The notes beneath the pieces were generated by a model. It did no database searches. It was given only the letters and a program-made list of their open reading frames with translations, and was not told where the DNA came from. From Ferrovibrio sp. (GTDB lineage: Bacteria; Pseudomonadota; Alphaproteobacteria; Ferrovibrionales; Ferrovibrionaceae), in NCBI RefSeq assembly GCF_019636075.1, contig NZ_JAHBYG010000009.1:1-64000 (forward strand): a stretch of 64,000 nt of DNA, given 5' to 3'. Positions 17,721-26,682 of this stretch are shown piece after piece (the first letter of the stretch is position 1; every line of letters begins with the position of its first letter). The translations under genes and the position numbers were made by a program.

Positions 17721-19742
17721 TTACTCCCCGGTCTCGATGGCCAGCAAGGTAGCGCCTTCCACCACCTGGTCGCCGGCAGCGTAATGCAGTTTGCTCACCT
17801 TGCCTGCCGCGGGAGCAGCGATGGTGTGCTCCATCTTCATGGCTTCCAGCACCATCAGCGCCTGGCCCTTGGCCACGGCTGCACCCTCGGCCACCAGCAC
17901 CTGCACGATCTTGCCGGGCATCGGCGCCGCCAGCGCGCCGCCCGTGCCCACATCCTCATCACCGGCATCGCGCGGAGCAACCAGCAGCAGGCGATGGCTC
18001 GCACCCGGGCACAGGATGGTCAGGTCGTTGCCCTGCCGCACCAAGCCGGCATGCGAACGCTGGCCATTCAGCACCGCATCCAGGCTGCCATCGGTTAATG
18101 CGCCGCGCGCCTCGATGGCGCCTGCCTGGCCATGTATCCGGATGGCACCGCCGGCCAGGTAATCCACCCGGCAGATACGATCATCCTCGCCATCCTTGAA
18201 ATGCAATTCGTCGAAGCCGGTATCGTTCAGCCGCCAGCCATCGGCGGAAGCCCAGGGCGAGTAACGGTCGGCGCTGTTGCGGGCCGTATCCGTTGCTGCC
18301 TGGCGGCGTTGCAGCACGACGCCCAATGCCGCAAGCGCGATCACCTGATCATCGGCCGGCTTGCGATCGGGCAGCAGATCGGCGCGAAAGCGCTCGATGA
18401 ATCCGGTATCCAGGTCAGCAGCGGCAAAAGCCTCGTGCCCGGCCAGGGCCAGCAGAAAGCCGATATTGGTGGCAACGCCGGCGATGCGGTAATTCCCCAG
18501 AGCTCGGCGCAATTGCCGCAGCGCCGCAGCACGGTCTGCATCCCACACGATCAGCTTGGCGATCATCGGATCGTAGAAAGGCGTAACGCTGTCGCCTTCC
18601 CGCACCCCGGTATCCACCCGCACATGCGGGCCTTCGGCCGGCGCACGCAACTGATGCAGCTTGCCGATGGAGGGCAGAAAACCCTTGGCCGGGTCCTCGG
18701 CGTATATCCGAGCCTCGATGGCATGGCCTTGGATATGCAGGTCGCTTTGCTGCAAGGGCAATGGCTCGCCGGCCGCCACTCGCAATTGCCAGGCCACAAG
18801 ATCCTGGCCGGTGATCATCTCGGTAACCGGATGCTCCACCTGCAGGCGGGTGTTCATTTCCATGAAATAGAAGCGATCCGGCCGCAGGCCATCGGCCACA
18901 TCGGCGATGAATTCCACCGTGCCGGCCCCCACATAACCAATCGCCTTGGCAGCCTCCACCGCAGCCTTGCCCATGGCCTGGCGCATGGCCGGCGGCATGT
19001 CGGGCGCCGGCGCCTCTTCAAGCACCTTCTGATGCCGACGCTGCACGCTGCAATCGCGCTCGAAAAGATGCACCGCATTGCCGTGGCTATCGGCGAACAC
19101 CTGAATCTCGATATGGCGCGGTTTGACCAAATATTTTTCCAGCAGCACTTTCGGATTGCCGAAAGAGCCCGCGCCTTCGCGCTGCGCACCGGCCAACGCG
19201 GCGGCGAAATCCGCAGCCTTGTCCACCCGGCGCATGCCCTTGCCACCACCGCCGGCCACGGCCTTGATCAACACCGGCCAGCCGATAGCCTCGGCCTGGC
19301 CAAGCAGGAAATCCGCATCCTGGTTGTCGCCATGATATCCCGGCACCACCGGCACCTTGGCGCTTTCCATCAACGCTTTGGCGGCACCTTTCAGGCCCAT
19401 GGCGCGAATGGCGGATGCCGGCGGGCCGATGAACACCAGGCCGGCAGCGGCCAAAGCCTCGGCAAATTCCGCATTCTCAGACAAGAATCCATAACCCGGA
19501 TGCACGGCTTCCGCGCCGCTGGCTCGGGCGGCCTCGATGATGGTATCGGCGCGCAGGTAGCTTTCCGACACCGGCGCCGGGCCGATGCGGATGGCGCTGT
19601 CTGCCATGGCAACATGGCGGGCCTGAGCATCGGCATCGGAATAGACTGCCACAGTGGCGATGCCCATGCTGCGTGCAGTGCGGATCACCCGGCAGGCAAT
19701 TTCGCCGCGATTGGCAATCAGGATTTTGCGAAACATCGCCAT
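17721..19742 (-). CDS. liuD: Methylcrotonoyl-CoA carboxylase biotin-containing (alpha) subunit
   Basis: ATP-dependent biotin carboxylase with its own biotin carrier domain, 673 aa. It carboxylates 3-methylcrotonyl-CoA together with the beta subunit encoded two genes upstream. Biotin carboxylase starts MAMFRKILIANRGEIACRVI; the glycine-rich ATP loop is AVAGGGGKGMRRVDK; FMEMNTRLQVEHPVTEMITG is also conserved. The C-terminal biotinyl site is VLEAMKMEHTIAA. I place the start at ATG 19742 (GAGG five bases before); the next Met at 19736 is possible. Substrate assignment rests on the neighbouring HMG-CoA lyase and hydratase. Confidence 0.93.
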   Translation of the reverse strand: MAMFRKILIANRGEIACRVIRTARSMGIATVAVYSDADAQARHVAMADSAIRIGPAPVSESYLRADTIIEAARASGAEAVHPGYGFLSENAEFAEALAAAGLVFIGPPASAIRAMGLKGAAKALMESAKVPVVPGYHGDNQDADFLLGQAEAIGWPVLIKAVAGGGGKGMRRVDKAADFAAALAGAQREGAGSFGNPKVLLEKYLVKPRHIEIQVFADSHGNAVHLFERDCSVQRRHQKVLEEAPAPDMPPAMRQAMGKAAVEAAKAIGYVGAGTVEFIADVADGLRPDRFYFMEMNTRLQVEHPVTEMITGQDLVAWQLRVAAGEPLPLQQSDLHIQGHAIEARIYAEDPAKGFLPSIGKLHQLRAPAEGPHVRVDTGVREGDSVTPFYDPMIAKLIVWDADRAAALRQLRRALGNYRIAGVATNIGFLLALAGHEAFAAADLDTGFIERFRADLLPDRKPADDQVIALAALGVVLQRRQAATDTARNSADRYSPWASADGWRLNDTGFDELHFKDGEDDRICRVDYLAGGAIRIHGQAGAIEARGALTDGSLDAVLNGQRSHAGLVRQGNDLTILCPGASHRLLLVAPRDAGDEDVGTGGALAAPMPGKIVQVLVAEGAAVAKGQALMVLEAMKMEHTIAAPAAGKVSKLHYAAGDQVVEGATLLAIETGE

Positions 19743-19749
19743 CGTCGCC

Positions 19750-20553
19750 TCAACCAACCCAATTGGGCTTGCGCTTGGCGAAGAAGGCAGCCAGGCCCTC
19801 CTGCCCTTCCGCGCTGGCGCGGCGGTCGGCAATATTCTCAGCCGTATAGCGCATCAAGGCTTCATCGGGCGATGTGACATGCGCCACGTTGCGCACCAGC
19901 TTCTTGCTTTCGGCAATCGCCTCCGGCGCCCCCAGCAGCAAGGCCTGCACCATTGCCTCGCCCTTGGCGGCCAATTCCTCGGCATCCTTGGCCAGTTCAT
20001 GCACCAGGCCGATGCGATGCGCATCGGGTGCCTCGAAGCGTTCGGCCGTAAGGAAATAGCGCCGCGCCTGGCGTGGCCCGATGGCCGCCACCACATAGGG
20101 CGAGATCGTGGCCGGCGTAAGGCCAAGCCGCACTTCGGTGAGCGCGAATTTGGTTTCCACCGAGGCGATCACGATATCGCTGGTGGCGGCCAATCCGGTG
20201 CCGCCGGCCATGCAATTGCCATGCACCAGCGTAACAGTGGCCTGCGGCAATTCATTCAGCTTCTTCAGCATGCCGGCCAATACAATGGTCTCTGCCAGAT
20301 TGGCGGCGCGATCCTGCTGCCCGGATTTGCGCATCCAATCCAGATCGCCGCCGGCCGAAAAGCTTTTGCCGTTGCCCTTGATCAACACCACACGGATATC
20401 GCGACGGCCGGCGATTTCATCCCAGATCGCACCCAGGCGCTCGATCACCTCGGCGTTGAAGGCATTATGCACCTCGGGGCGATTGAGCGTTACCCGGGCC
20501 ACGCCGCGCGGTTCGACATCAAACAGAACGATATCCTGGCTCATGGCATTCAC
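19750..20553 (-). CDS. liuC: Enoyl-CoA hydratase family, probable methylglutaconyl-CoA hydratase
   Basis: Crotonase-fold enzyme of 267 aa that would hydrate 3-methylglutaconyl-CoA to HMG-CoA. The oxyanion-hole segments [20 protein letters not shown] (residues ~58-77) and [20 protein letters not shown] (~108-127) are intact, and [15 protein letters not shown] follows. The start is GTG 20553, overlapping the upstream stop (GTGA); an ATG three codons later (20544) is the alternative. The position between the two carboxylase subunit genes is the standard leucine-utilisation layout. Confidence 0.88.
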   Translation of the reverse strand: MNAMSQDIVLFDVEPRGVARVTLNRPEVHNAFNAEVIERLGAIWDEIAGRRDIRVVLIKGNGKSFSAGGDLDWMRKSGQQDRAANLAETIVLAGMLKKLNELPQATVTLVHGNCMAGGTGLAATSDIVIASVETKFALTEVRLGLTPATISPYVVAAIGPRQARRYFLTAERFEAPDAHRIGLVHELAKDAEELAAKGEAMVQALLLGAPEAIAESKKLVRNVAHVTSPDEALMRYTAENIADRRASAEGQEGLAAFFAKRKPNWVG

Positions 20554-22157
20554 ATCCGGAACACGCCGAACCGCGTCGGCTCGATGGGGGCGTTATGGGC
20601 AGCGCTGAGGCCCAGCGCCAGCACCATGCGGGTATCCAATGGGTCGATGATGCCATCGTCCCACAAACGCGCCGAAGCATAATAAGGATGCCCTTGGCGA
20701 TCATATTGCGCGCGGATCGGATCCTTGAAGGCGGCTTCCTCTTCGGCGCTCCAACTGCCGCCGGATGCTTCGATGCCATCGCGCTTCACGGTGGCCAGCA
20801 CGCTGGCGGCCTGCTCGCCGCCCATCACGCTGATGCGCGCATTCGGCCACATGAACAGCAGGCGCGGCGAATAGGCCCGGCCGCACATGCCGTAATTGCC
20901 CGCGCCATAAGAGCCGCCGATGATCACGGTGAATTTCGGCACGCGGGCGCAGGACACGGCGGTGACCAGCTTGGCGCCATCCTTGGCGATGCCGCCGGCC
21001 TCGTATTTGCGCCCCACCATGAAGCCGGTGATATTCTGCAGGAACAGCAGCGGAATATTGCGCTGGCAGCACAACTCGATGAAATGCGCACCCTTCACGG
21101 CGCTTTCCGAAAACAGCACGCCGTTATTGGCGATGATGCCCACCGGATAGCCATGGATGCGGGCGAAGCCGCAAACCAACGTTGCGCCGTACAGCTTCTT
21201 GAATTCGTCGAATTCCGAATCATCCACCAGGCGGGCGATGATCTCGCGCACATCGAAGGGAATGCGGCCATCCTTGGGGATGATGCCATAGAGTTCCGCC
21301 ATGTCGAAACGCGGCGGCTTGGGGGCGCGGATATCGCCGGTGGGCTGCTTCACGCCATTGAGGTTGCCAACGATATGGCGCGCAATGCCCAGCGCGTGGG
21401 AATCGTTGAGCGCATAATGATCGGTCACGCCGGAGATGCGCGAATGCACATCGGCGCCACCCAGGTCTTCCGCCGAAACGATCTCGCCGATAGCGGCCTT
21501 CACCAGCGGCGGGCCGGCCAAGAAGATGGTGCCCTGGTTGCGCACGATCACGGTTTCATCCGACATCGCCGGCATATAGGCGCCGCCTGCAGTGCAGGAA
21601 CCCATCACCACGGCGACTTGCGGAATGCCTTCCGCCGACATGTTGGCTTGATTGAAAAAGATGCGGCCGAAATGTTCCTTGTCGGGAAACACCTCATCCC
21701 ATGTGGGCAGGTTGGCGCCACCGGAATCCACCAGATAGATGCAGGGCAACCGGTTCTCGCGGGCGATTTCCTGCGCGCGCAGATGCTTTTTCACGGTGAT
21801 GGGAAAATACGTGCCGCCCTTCACCGTGGCATCGTTGCACACGATCATGCATTCGCGGCCGGCAACGCGACCGATGCCGGTGATCACCCCGGCTGCCGCG
21901 ATATCGCCGCCATACATGTCGTAGGCGGCGAACTGGCTCAACTCGAGAAACGGGCTGCCCGGATCGAGCAGCACGCGCACGCGGTCGCGCGGCAGCAATT
22001 TACCGCGCGCAAGATGTTTCTCGCGCGCCTTGTCGCCGCCGCCGCGTTTGATCACGCGGAGCTTGGATTTCAGATCATCCACCAGGGCAGCCATATGCTC
22101 GGCATTGGCTTGGAACGCGGCGGATCGCGGGTCTAGCTGGCTGGTCAGCGCAGTCAT
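20550..22157 (-). CDS. liuB: Methylcrotonoyl-CoA carboxylase carboxyltransferase (beta) subunit
   Basis: Carboxyltransferase subunit that moves CO2 from biotin to methylcrotonyl-CoA, 535 aa, the usual length. Landmarks: [20 protein letters not shown] near residue 40, [36 protein letters not shown] (acyl-CoA oxyanion region), and the second-half [19 protein letters not shown] and [20 protein letters not shown] chose ATG 22157; a longer reading continues over the divergent SDR gene and is rejected. First gene of the liu operon; isovaleryl-CoA dehydrogenase, expected upstream of this step, is not in the window. Confidence 0.94.
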   Translation of the reverse strand: MTALTSQLDPRSAAFQANAEHMAALVDDLKSKLRVIKRGGGDKAREKHLARGKLLPRDRVRVLLDPGSPFLELSQFAAYDMYGGDIAAAGVITGIGRVAGRECMIVCNDATVKGGTYFPITVKKHLRAQEIARENRLPCIYLVDSGGANLPTWDEVFPDKEHFGRIFFNQANMSAEGIPQVAVVMGSCTAGGAYMPAMSDETVIVRNQGTIFLAGPPLVKAAIGEIVSAEDLGGADVHSRISGVTDHYALNDSHALGIARHIVGNLNGVKQPTGDIRAPKPPRFDMAELYGIIPKDGRIPFDVREIIARLVDDSEFDEFKKLYGATLVCGFARIHGYPVGIIANNGVLFSESAVKGAHFIELCCQRNIPLLFLQNITGFMVGRKYEAGGIAKDGAKLVTAVSCARVPKFTVIIGGSYGAGNYGMCGRAYSPRLLFMWPNARISVMGGEQAASVLATVKRDGIEASGGSWSAEEEAAFKDPIRAQYDRQGHPYYASARLWDDGIIDPLDTRMVLALGLSAAHNAPIEPTRFGVFRM

Positions 22158-22328
22158 TCTTGCCTTCGTCGGCTTGTATCGACTTATAGTATTCTCGGGC
22201 TCGCAAACAGGATGCCAGCCCGCCCGGGCAGCCGCAAGGGGGCTGTGCCATGCATGGCGCGGAATTCCGGGGGATGCTAATTTCTTGTTTCTATAAGCAG
22301 TATCGACAAAGGCTATGGAGGAAACACC
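22158..22328. promoter_or_regulatory. Divergent promoter region between liuB and the SDR gene
   Basis: The octamer GTATCGAC occurs at 22176-22183 and again at 22300-22307. Each copy sits next to CTATAAG: 22291-22297 on the plus strand, and 22183-22189 read on the minus strand. The same element pair therefore faces outward towards each gene, which suggests two similar promoters or one regulator acting on both. A GGAGGAAAC ribosome site precedes the SDR start. Confidence 0.4.
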
Positions 22329-23108
22329 GTGACGGGCCCATTCGATTTGAGCGGCAAGGTTGCACTGATCAGCGGCGGTAATGGCGGCATCGGTCTGGGC
22401 ATGGCGGAAGGGCTGGCCAAGGCCGGCTGCGACCTGGTGATCTGGGGCAGCAATCCGGCCAAGAACGCCGCCGCCGAAACCAGGCTGAAAGCCCTGGGCG
22501 TGCGGGTGCTGGTGCAACGCTGCGATGTGAGCGACGAAGCCCAGGTGGATGCCTGTTTCGCGGAAGCCGTGGCGACCCTGGGCCGGGTGGATGGCTGCTT
22601 CGCCAATGCCGGCGTGATCCAGAATCCTGCCCCGCTGCATGAATTATCCACTGCCGAATGGCGCCGGGTGATGAATGTGAACCTGGATGGCGCCTTCTAT
22701 ACCTTGCGCGCCGCCAGCCGCCATATGGTGCAACGCGCCAAGGCGGGCGATGCCGGCGGCCGGCTGGTGGGCATTGCCAGCACGGCGGGCATCCATGGCG
22801 CCGCCCGCACTGCGGCCTATGGCGCCACCAAGGGTGCGATGCTGTCGCTGATCCGCGCCCTGGCGGTGGAGATGGCGCGCTACAAGGTGACCGCCAATTC
22901 GATCCTGCCTGGCTGGATCGAAACCGACATGACGGCCCATGGCATTGCGGATCAGAAATTCAGCGGCGCGGTGCTGCCGCGCATTCCAGCGCGGCGCTGG
23001 GGCCAGGGCGACGATTTCTCCGGCATCGCCACCTATCTGATGAGCGATGCCAGCAGCTATCACACCGGCGACAGCCTGGTGATCGACGGCGCCTATACGA
23101 TCTTCTAA
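22329..23108 (+). CDS. SDR family oxidoreductase
   Basis: NAD(P)-dependent short-chain dehydrogenase of 259 aa with a Rossmann fold. Cofactor motif [15 protein letters not shown] (residues ~16-30), structural [13 protein letters not shown], catalytic Ser in [10 protein letters not shown] and YGATKGA with the Tyr-x-x-x-Lys pair (about residues 164-168), then PGWIETDMT. Start is GTG with GGAGG nine bases upstream. It diverges from liuB and may act on a related acyl-CoA or hydroxyacid, but the substrate cannot be told from sequence. Confidence 0.9.
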   Translation: MTGPFDLSGKVALISGGNGGIGLGMAEGLAKAGCDLVIWGSNPAKNAAAETRLKALGVRVLVQRCDVSDEAQVDACFAEAVATLGRVDGCFANAGVIQNPAPLHELSTAEWRRVMNVNLDGAFYTLRAASRHMVQRAKAGDAGGRLVGIASTAGIHGAARTAAYGATKGAMLSLIRALAVEMARYKVTANSILPGWIETDMTAHGIADQKFSGAVLPRIPARRWGQGDDFSGIATYLMSDASSYHTGDSLVIDGAYTIF

Positions 23109-23133
23109 GCAGCCGGCTATTCTGGGCAGCCGC

Positions 23134-24390
23134 CTAAAGCCCGAATACCTCGCGCGGTTCGGCCACGCCCCTCAGGGCATGCCGGCCGCGCGAGATCAGC
23201 CTGCCGCTGGCCCGGTTGGCGGCAATGGCGAAACTGGCCGAGGTCAGCAACGAGCAATCCAGCATCGAACACAGATTCTCGATCCGCGCGGCCTCGTTCA
23301 CCACCGGGCCGATCAAAGTGAAATCCAGCCGATCAGCCGTGCCCACATTGCCATACATCAACGTACCGAGATGCAGGGCGATATCCAATTGCAGCACAGG
23401 CAAGCCCATGCTGCGGCGCCCGGCATTGAGCGCTTCCACCGCCGCCAAACCCGCCTGCGCGGCACGCAGGGCCGCAGCGCAGGTCGGCGCAGGATCGCTC
23501 TTGCCGTCATGCTGAAAGCTGGCCAGCAGGCCATCGCCAAGAAATTTCAGCACCTGGCCGCCCTCGGCGGATATCGCCGGTCCCAGGCAATCGAAATATT
23601 GATTCAGGCCCTCCACCAGCGGCTCCATCGCCATGCTGTCAGCCAGCGCCGTGAAGCCGCGCAGATCGGCGTAAAGGATGGCAGCCTCCACCTTATGCGC
23701 CATGCCGCGACGGATTTCGCCCGACAACACATGGCTCGCCGCATCGGCCCCTACATAGGCCGTGGTTACGTCGCGCGCCAGCATGGCCAGAGCCGATGTT
23801 TTCATCACCAAGGCCAGGATGGTGGCAAGATGATCCAGCCGCGCGCGCTGAGCCGGGCTGAAGCCGCCCGGCGCATCGGCGGCGAAAGACGCGATCATGC
23901 CGATCTGGTTGTAGCGGTTTTCCAGCGGCATATGATCCACCTGCCAGCCGAAGCCATAGCCATAGGCCAGCCAGTCGGTCAGGCCCTGTTCGGCGAATTC
24001 CCGCAGCACCGGAAAGTCCAGCACGGCATCGGGCCCGGTCAGCGGGCGCGACAACCTTTCATAGCCGTTGAGCAGCATGTGGCGAAATGGGCTTTCATCC
24101 CAGGCCTGGTTGAAGCCCTCCTCCTCGCCCTGCTCGCGATGCGGCATGGCCATGTTTTCCACCATGCCGGCCCCGCGCGCCCAGGTATAGCCGCGGGCTC
24201 GCAACAGCGGGTGCAAGGTGGCAAGCCCCACATAAACCCGCCGGATCGGCACCCCATCGGCGAGCAACCTATCGCAAAAACCAGTTACCAGATCATGCGC
24301 CGGTCGGTCGGTCAGGCCGGCACGCAGCAGCCATTGCTCCAGCGGCGCCGAAGCATGAACGGGATCGTCGAGATAATCCGGGGCAGCCAT
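23134..24390 (-). CDS. Class III adenylate cyclase with N-terminal sensor region
   Basis: Signalling enzyme making cAMP, 418 aa. Residues ~1-220 form an uncharacterised sensor-like region common in alphaproteobacterial cyclases (VPIRRVYVGLATLHPLLRAR). Residues ~235-418 are the catalytic domain. Metal ligands sit in ILYADLRGFTALAD and LKFLGDGLLASF. The ATP-selecting Lys precedes the latter motif, an Asp lies in DFTLIGPVVN, and NEAARIENL has the transition-state Asn and Arg. All key residues are present, so it should be active. No membrane segment. It ends 25 bases from the convergent SDR stop. Confidence 0.88.
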   Translation of the reverse strand: MAAPDYLDDPVHASAPLEQWLLRAGLTDRPAHDLVTGFCDRLLADGVPIRRVYVGLATLHPLLRARGYTWARGAGMVENMAMPHREQGEEEGFNQAWDESPFRHMLLNGYERLSRPLTGPDAVLDFPVLREFAEQGLTDWLAYGYGFGWQVDHMPLENRYNQIGMIASFAADAPGGFSPAQRARLDHLATILALVMKTSALAMLARDVTTAYVGADAASHVLSGEIRRGMAHKVEAAILYADLRGFTALADSMAMEPLVEGLNQYFDCLGPAISAEGGQVLKFLGDGLLASFQHDGKSDPAPTCAAALRAAQAGLAAVEALNAGRRSMGLPVLQLDIALHLGTLMYGNVGTADRLDFTLIGPVVNEAARIENLCSMLDCSLLTSASFAIAANRASGRLISRGRHALRGVAEPREVFGL

Positions 24391-24392
24391 TC

Positions 24393-24438
24393 CATCACCT
24401 TGCCGGCCTTAACCTTACCGGCCATCACCTTACCGACT
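24393..24438. repeat. Imperfect triple repeat upstream of the cyclase gene
   Basis: Three near-copies of ATCACCTT(G/A)CCGGCC in tandem, about 15 bases each, lie just before the cyclase start. They could affect its translation or be slippage products. Confidence 0.45.
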
Positions 24439-24485
24439 ACGATATTTCGCCACAGCATACACGTTGGTGGCCGATTTTTCCTGTG

Positions 24486-25085
24486 TCAGCGATCACCGCG
24501 GTCGTTGCGGGTGGCGCAGCGCGGGAATAATTCCTTCACACGCCCCAGTTCGGTGCGCGTGGAATGGCGCACCAGGCCATTATAATCGGTCCAATCCGCC
24601 ATCAGCCTGCGAGCGGTATGGCATTCTTCCTCGGGTAGCCGGGCGAGACCACGCGAGGCGATCAGGCGATCATCGAATTCGCGCATGATGCGCGGGCGGT
24701 CGGGGTAATTGCGCTCCAGCGCGCTCTGCCGCAGTCGGGTGGCAGCCTGGATCTGCTCGCCATTGGCAGTGTCGAAGCTGTTCCAGAGCGTCAGCACTTC
24801 GTAATCGATGCCGCGCTTGGCGCATTCGCGGCCGATCTCGCGAAGGATGATGCCGGTGCGGATCAGCGCCTCGGCTTTCTGCTCGCGTTCATCCATGCAG
24901 ACCTTCTTCGCTTTCGGCCGCCGCGCCGGGCCCATATATTCATAATCCTGGGGCTGCGGCATGTCGCCAGCGAGAGGCAGGTTGGAACGCGGCAGATTGG
25001 TGTTGGCCGGCGGTTGCTGCTGCGCCATCAGTGCGGATGGCCCGCACAGCATCAGCAGAACCAGCGCCGGGGCAAAACGGCGCAT
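24486..25085 (-). CDS. Hypothetical exported protein
   Basis: 199 aa, not recognised. A Sec signal peptide is clear (MRRFAPALVLLMLCGPSALM, cleavage near MAQ at about residue 22), followed by a Pro/Asn/Gln-rich linker to about residue 60 and a helical, charged remainder. Two Cys (in KVCMDER and RECAKRG) and two more later (EECHTAR, FPRCATR) could form disulfides in the periplasm. The ATG at 25085 overlaps the stop of the upstream 66-aa gene by one base (TGATG); a TTG one codon earlier is less likely. Confidence 0.6.
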   Translation of the reverse strand: MRRFAPALVLLMLCGPSALMAQQQPPANTNLPRSNLPLAGDMPQPQDYEYMGPARRPKAKKVCMDEREQKAEALIRTGIILREIGRECAKRGIDYEVLTLWNSFDTANGEQIQAATRLRQSALERNYPDRPRIMREFDDRLIASRGLARLPEEECHTARRLMADWTDYNGLVRHSTRTELGRVKELFPRCATRNDRGDR

Positions 25086-25285
25086 CAACGCTTATGGCTC
25101 ACCGTCGCCACGAATGTGGCTGCGGCATCGGCCACTTGATCCACCATGCCGGCCGGCACATTGGGGCTCTGTTCCAGCGCCTCGCGGATCGCCTGCGCTT
25201 CCTGCGGCGGCAGGCGCGAAAGGATGCTTTTGGCGCGGTCGGCTCCAGCGGCGCGCAGAAACGCAACCAGCTTTTCCCGGCTCAT
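25085..25285 (-). CDS. Small hypothetical protein (66 aa)
   Basis: Short helical protein MSREKLVAFLRAAGADRAKS..., charged, with no export signal or known motif. The one-base TGATG overlap with the downstream exported protein supports real translation. Not recognised beyond that; SRLPPQEAQAIREALE is a possible helix-turn-helix-like pair of helices but is not diagnostic. Confidence 0.5.
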   Translation of the reverse strand: MSREKLVAFLRAAGADRAKSILSRLPPQEAQAIREALEQSPNVPAGMVDQVADAAATFVATVSHKR

Positions 25286-25345
25286 CCCGCCACTCCCGCC
25301 TTGGTCCTCATGATCATGACAAAATCCTGGATCCGAGCCTGGTGC

Positions 25346-25663
25346 CTAGCGCGTTTTCGGCGCCGCCTTCATCATCGCCAGATAAATCGGCATCACCACA
25401 TTGGTGAATTTGTTGGCGCCGTATTGCAGTTCATCCATCGCCGCCTTCACCATACTCACCGTGGGGTAATACGGCACGATGACATAGCCGCTCTTGCGCA
25501 AGGCCGTGATCACCGCATTCGACTGCTTGGTGTAATCCTCGAAGAAATAGCTGGTATCGGCTTCCTTGATCGCCTTGGCGATCACCTCGGCGGCAGCAAT
25601 CGGCCGGATATTCTGCGGCTTCCAGTCGAGGGCCGGTTCGTCGTCTTCGGTATCGGCAGCCAT
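25346..25663 (-). CDS. Hypothetical protein (105 aa)
   Basis: Soluble protein, not recognised. The N-terminus is acidic (MAADTEDDEPALDWKPQ). The rest reads as alternating helices with an aromatic VIVPYYPTVSMVKAAMDEL segment near residues 60-80. It starts 21 bases after the upstream 218-aa gene and probably shares its transcript. No link to any pathway is visible. Confidence 0.5.
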   Translation of the reverse strand: MAADTEDDEPALDWKPQNIRPIAAAEVIAKAIKEADTSYFFEDYTKQSNAVITALRKSGYVIVPYYPTVSMVKAAMDELQYGANKFTNVVMPIYLAMMKAAPKTR

Positions 25664-25684
25664 GGCGCGGGTTCCGGCCGGCGG

Positions 25685-26341
25685 CTAATTGAGCGGCAGG
25701 CGCACACTGCGCGGCCATTGGCGCGCGGTGTCGGATAGCGGCGGCAGCACTTCCTGCATGCCACCCACATTCTGCGCCTCGCCATCCAACTGGCGCACGG
25801 CAGACGCCACCCGGCGGGCCACATTGCCGGCAGGGCCGTTGCCCAGGCGGAAATGCGCATGGGCATCGCGCAAAGCCTCGGCCACCTTACGCTCCAGCAC
25901 ACCGCCGGGGCCCGACAGGCGGTTGGTGATCACCACGCCGATGGCATCGATATTCAGGCCGATGATACGATGCAGACGCGGGCTGGGTTCGCCCAGGCCT
26001 TCGGTCAGTTGCTTCAGCACATCGGCATACAGCGTGAGCAGAGGATAGTTGAACAGCCCGCCCTGGCCCTTCATCTCAAGCGCCAGGTCGCGGATCCATT
26101 CATAATAGTTGGCGCGGCCGACCTGGTTGAAGGCAGCGGAATTCCATGCATCGCGCATATTGCCCAGCGCCTGCACGGCGGCAGCTTCGAATTCGCTCTG
26201 GCTATTCACGATCACCTGCTCGATCTTGCCACGCAGTTCCGGGGTCAGACGCAATTCCTGCCCGCGCCGGAAATTCACCGCGCGCCGCTTCAGCTCGCCC
26301 CGATTGGCGATCATGCGGCCGGCCGTGAAAGGATCGATCAT
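25685..26341 (-). CDS. Hypothetical helical protein (218 aa)
   Basis: Not recognised. Predominantly helical and soluble. It begins MIDPFTAGRMIANRGELKRR and has an SEFEAAAVQALGNM segment and a LHRIIGLNIDAIGVVITNRL region near residues 120-145. The even spread of charged and hydrophobic residues and the clear GC-rich third codon position support coding. It heads the small unknown gene run 26341-24486. A 17-base palindrome lies 20 bases upstream of its start. Confidence 0.55.
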   Translation of the reverse strand: MIDPFTAGRMIANRGELKRRAVNFRRGQELRLTPELRGKIEQVIVNSQSEFEAAAVQALGNMRDAWNSAAFNQVGRANYYEWIRDLALEMKGQGGLFNYPLLTLYADVLKQLTEGLGEPSPRLHRIIGLNIDAIGVVITNRLSGPGGVLERKVAEALRDAHAHFRLGNGPAGNVARRVASAVRQLDGEAQNVGGMQEVLPPLSDTARQWPRSVRLPLN

Positions 26342-26360
26342 GGCAGTGCATCCGTAAAGT

Positions 26361-26377
26361 GCGAATCTGCGATTCGC
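26361..26377. promoter_or_regulatory. 17-base palindrome upstream of a hypothetical operon
   Basis: GCGAATC-TGC-GATTCGC is a perfect inverted repeat with 7-base arms and a 3-base centre, lying between the DUF4170 gene and the start of the 218-aa gene. It could be an operator or a short hairpin in the 5' leader; no T-run follows. Confidence 0.35.
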
Positions 26378-26456
26378 CCGTCAGAAACACTATTGTGAGC
26401 CCCGAACCGGTTAGCAAGCGATTAACGCCCATCCAGATGCCGAGCCCGGCCTGGAT

Positions 26457-26645
26457 TTAAGCCTCCCGGGCGAATACCTGCAGGCGGTGGTTGCAGATGT
26501 CGATCTTGTCTGACATGCGGGCACGCCAGACCTTGTCGGCCTCTGCCTCGGTATCGAACGGGCCGTATTTCTCTTCGGTGCCGGGCTGCGGCGCCGGATC
26601 GGCCAGATCCTTGAAAATGCCGCCTTCGACGTAAAACTTGCTCAT
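26457..26645 (-). CDS. DUF4170-like small protein
   Basis: 62 aa, starting MSKFYVEGG with AAGGAG seven bases upstream, which fixes the ATG at 26645 rather than the longer reading. The pattern of an FYVEGG start, then EEKYGPFDTEAEADKVWRAR, matches the short DUF4170 family found in alphaproteobacteria. The function is unknown. It lies downstream of the broken glycosyltransferase half on the same strand. Confidence 0.6.
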   Translation of the reverse strand: MSKFYVEGGIFKDLADPAPQPGTEEKYGPFDTEAEADKVWRARMSDKIDICNHRLQVFAREA

Positions 26646-26682
26646 CGAGCGCTCCTTCGGCGCGATCATGGATTAGGACGTA

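Noticed and set aside
18132-19877. Long open frame opposite the carboxylase alpha subunit
   Set aside because: Antisense shadow of a clear biotin carboxylase gene.
24393-24438. Short repeats considered as a CRISPR-like array
   Set aside because: Units are adjacent without spacers and only about 15 bases long; no CRISPR array is present in the window.
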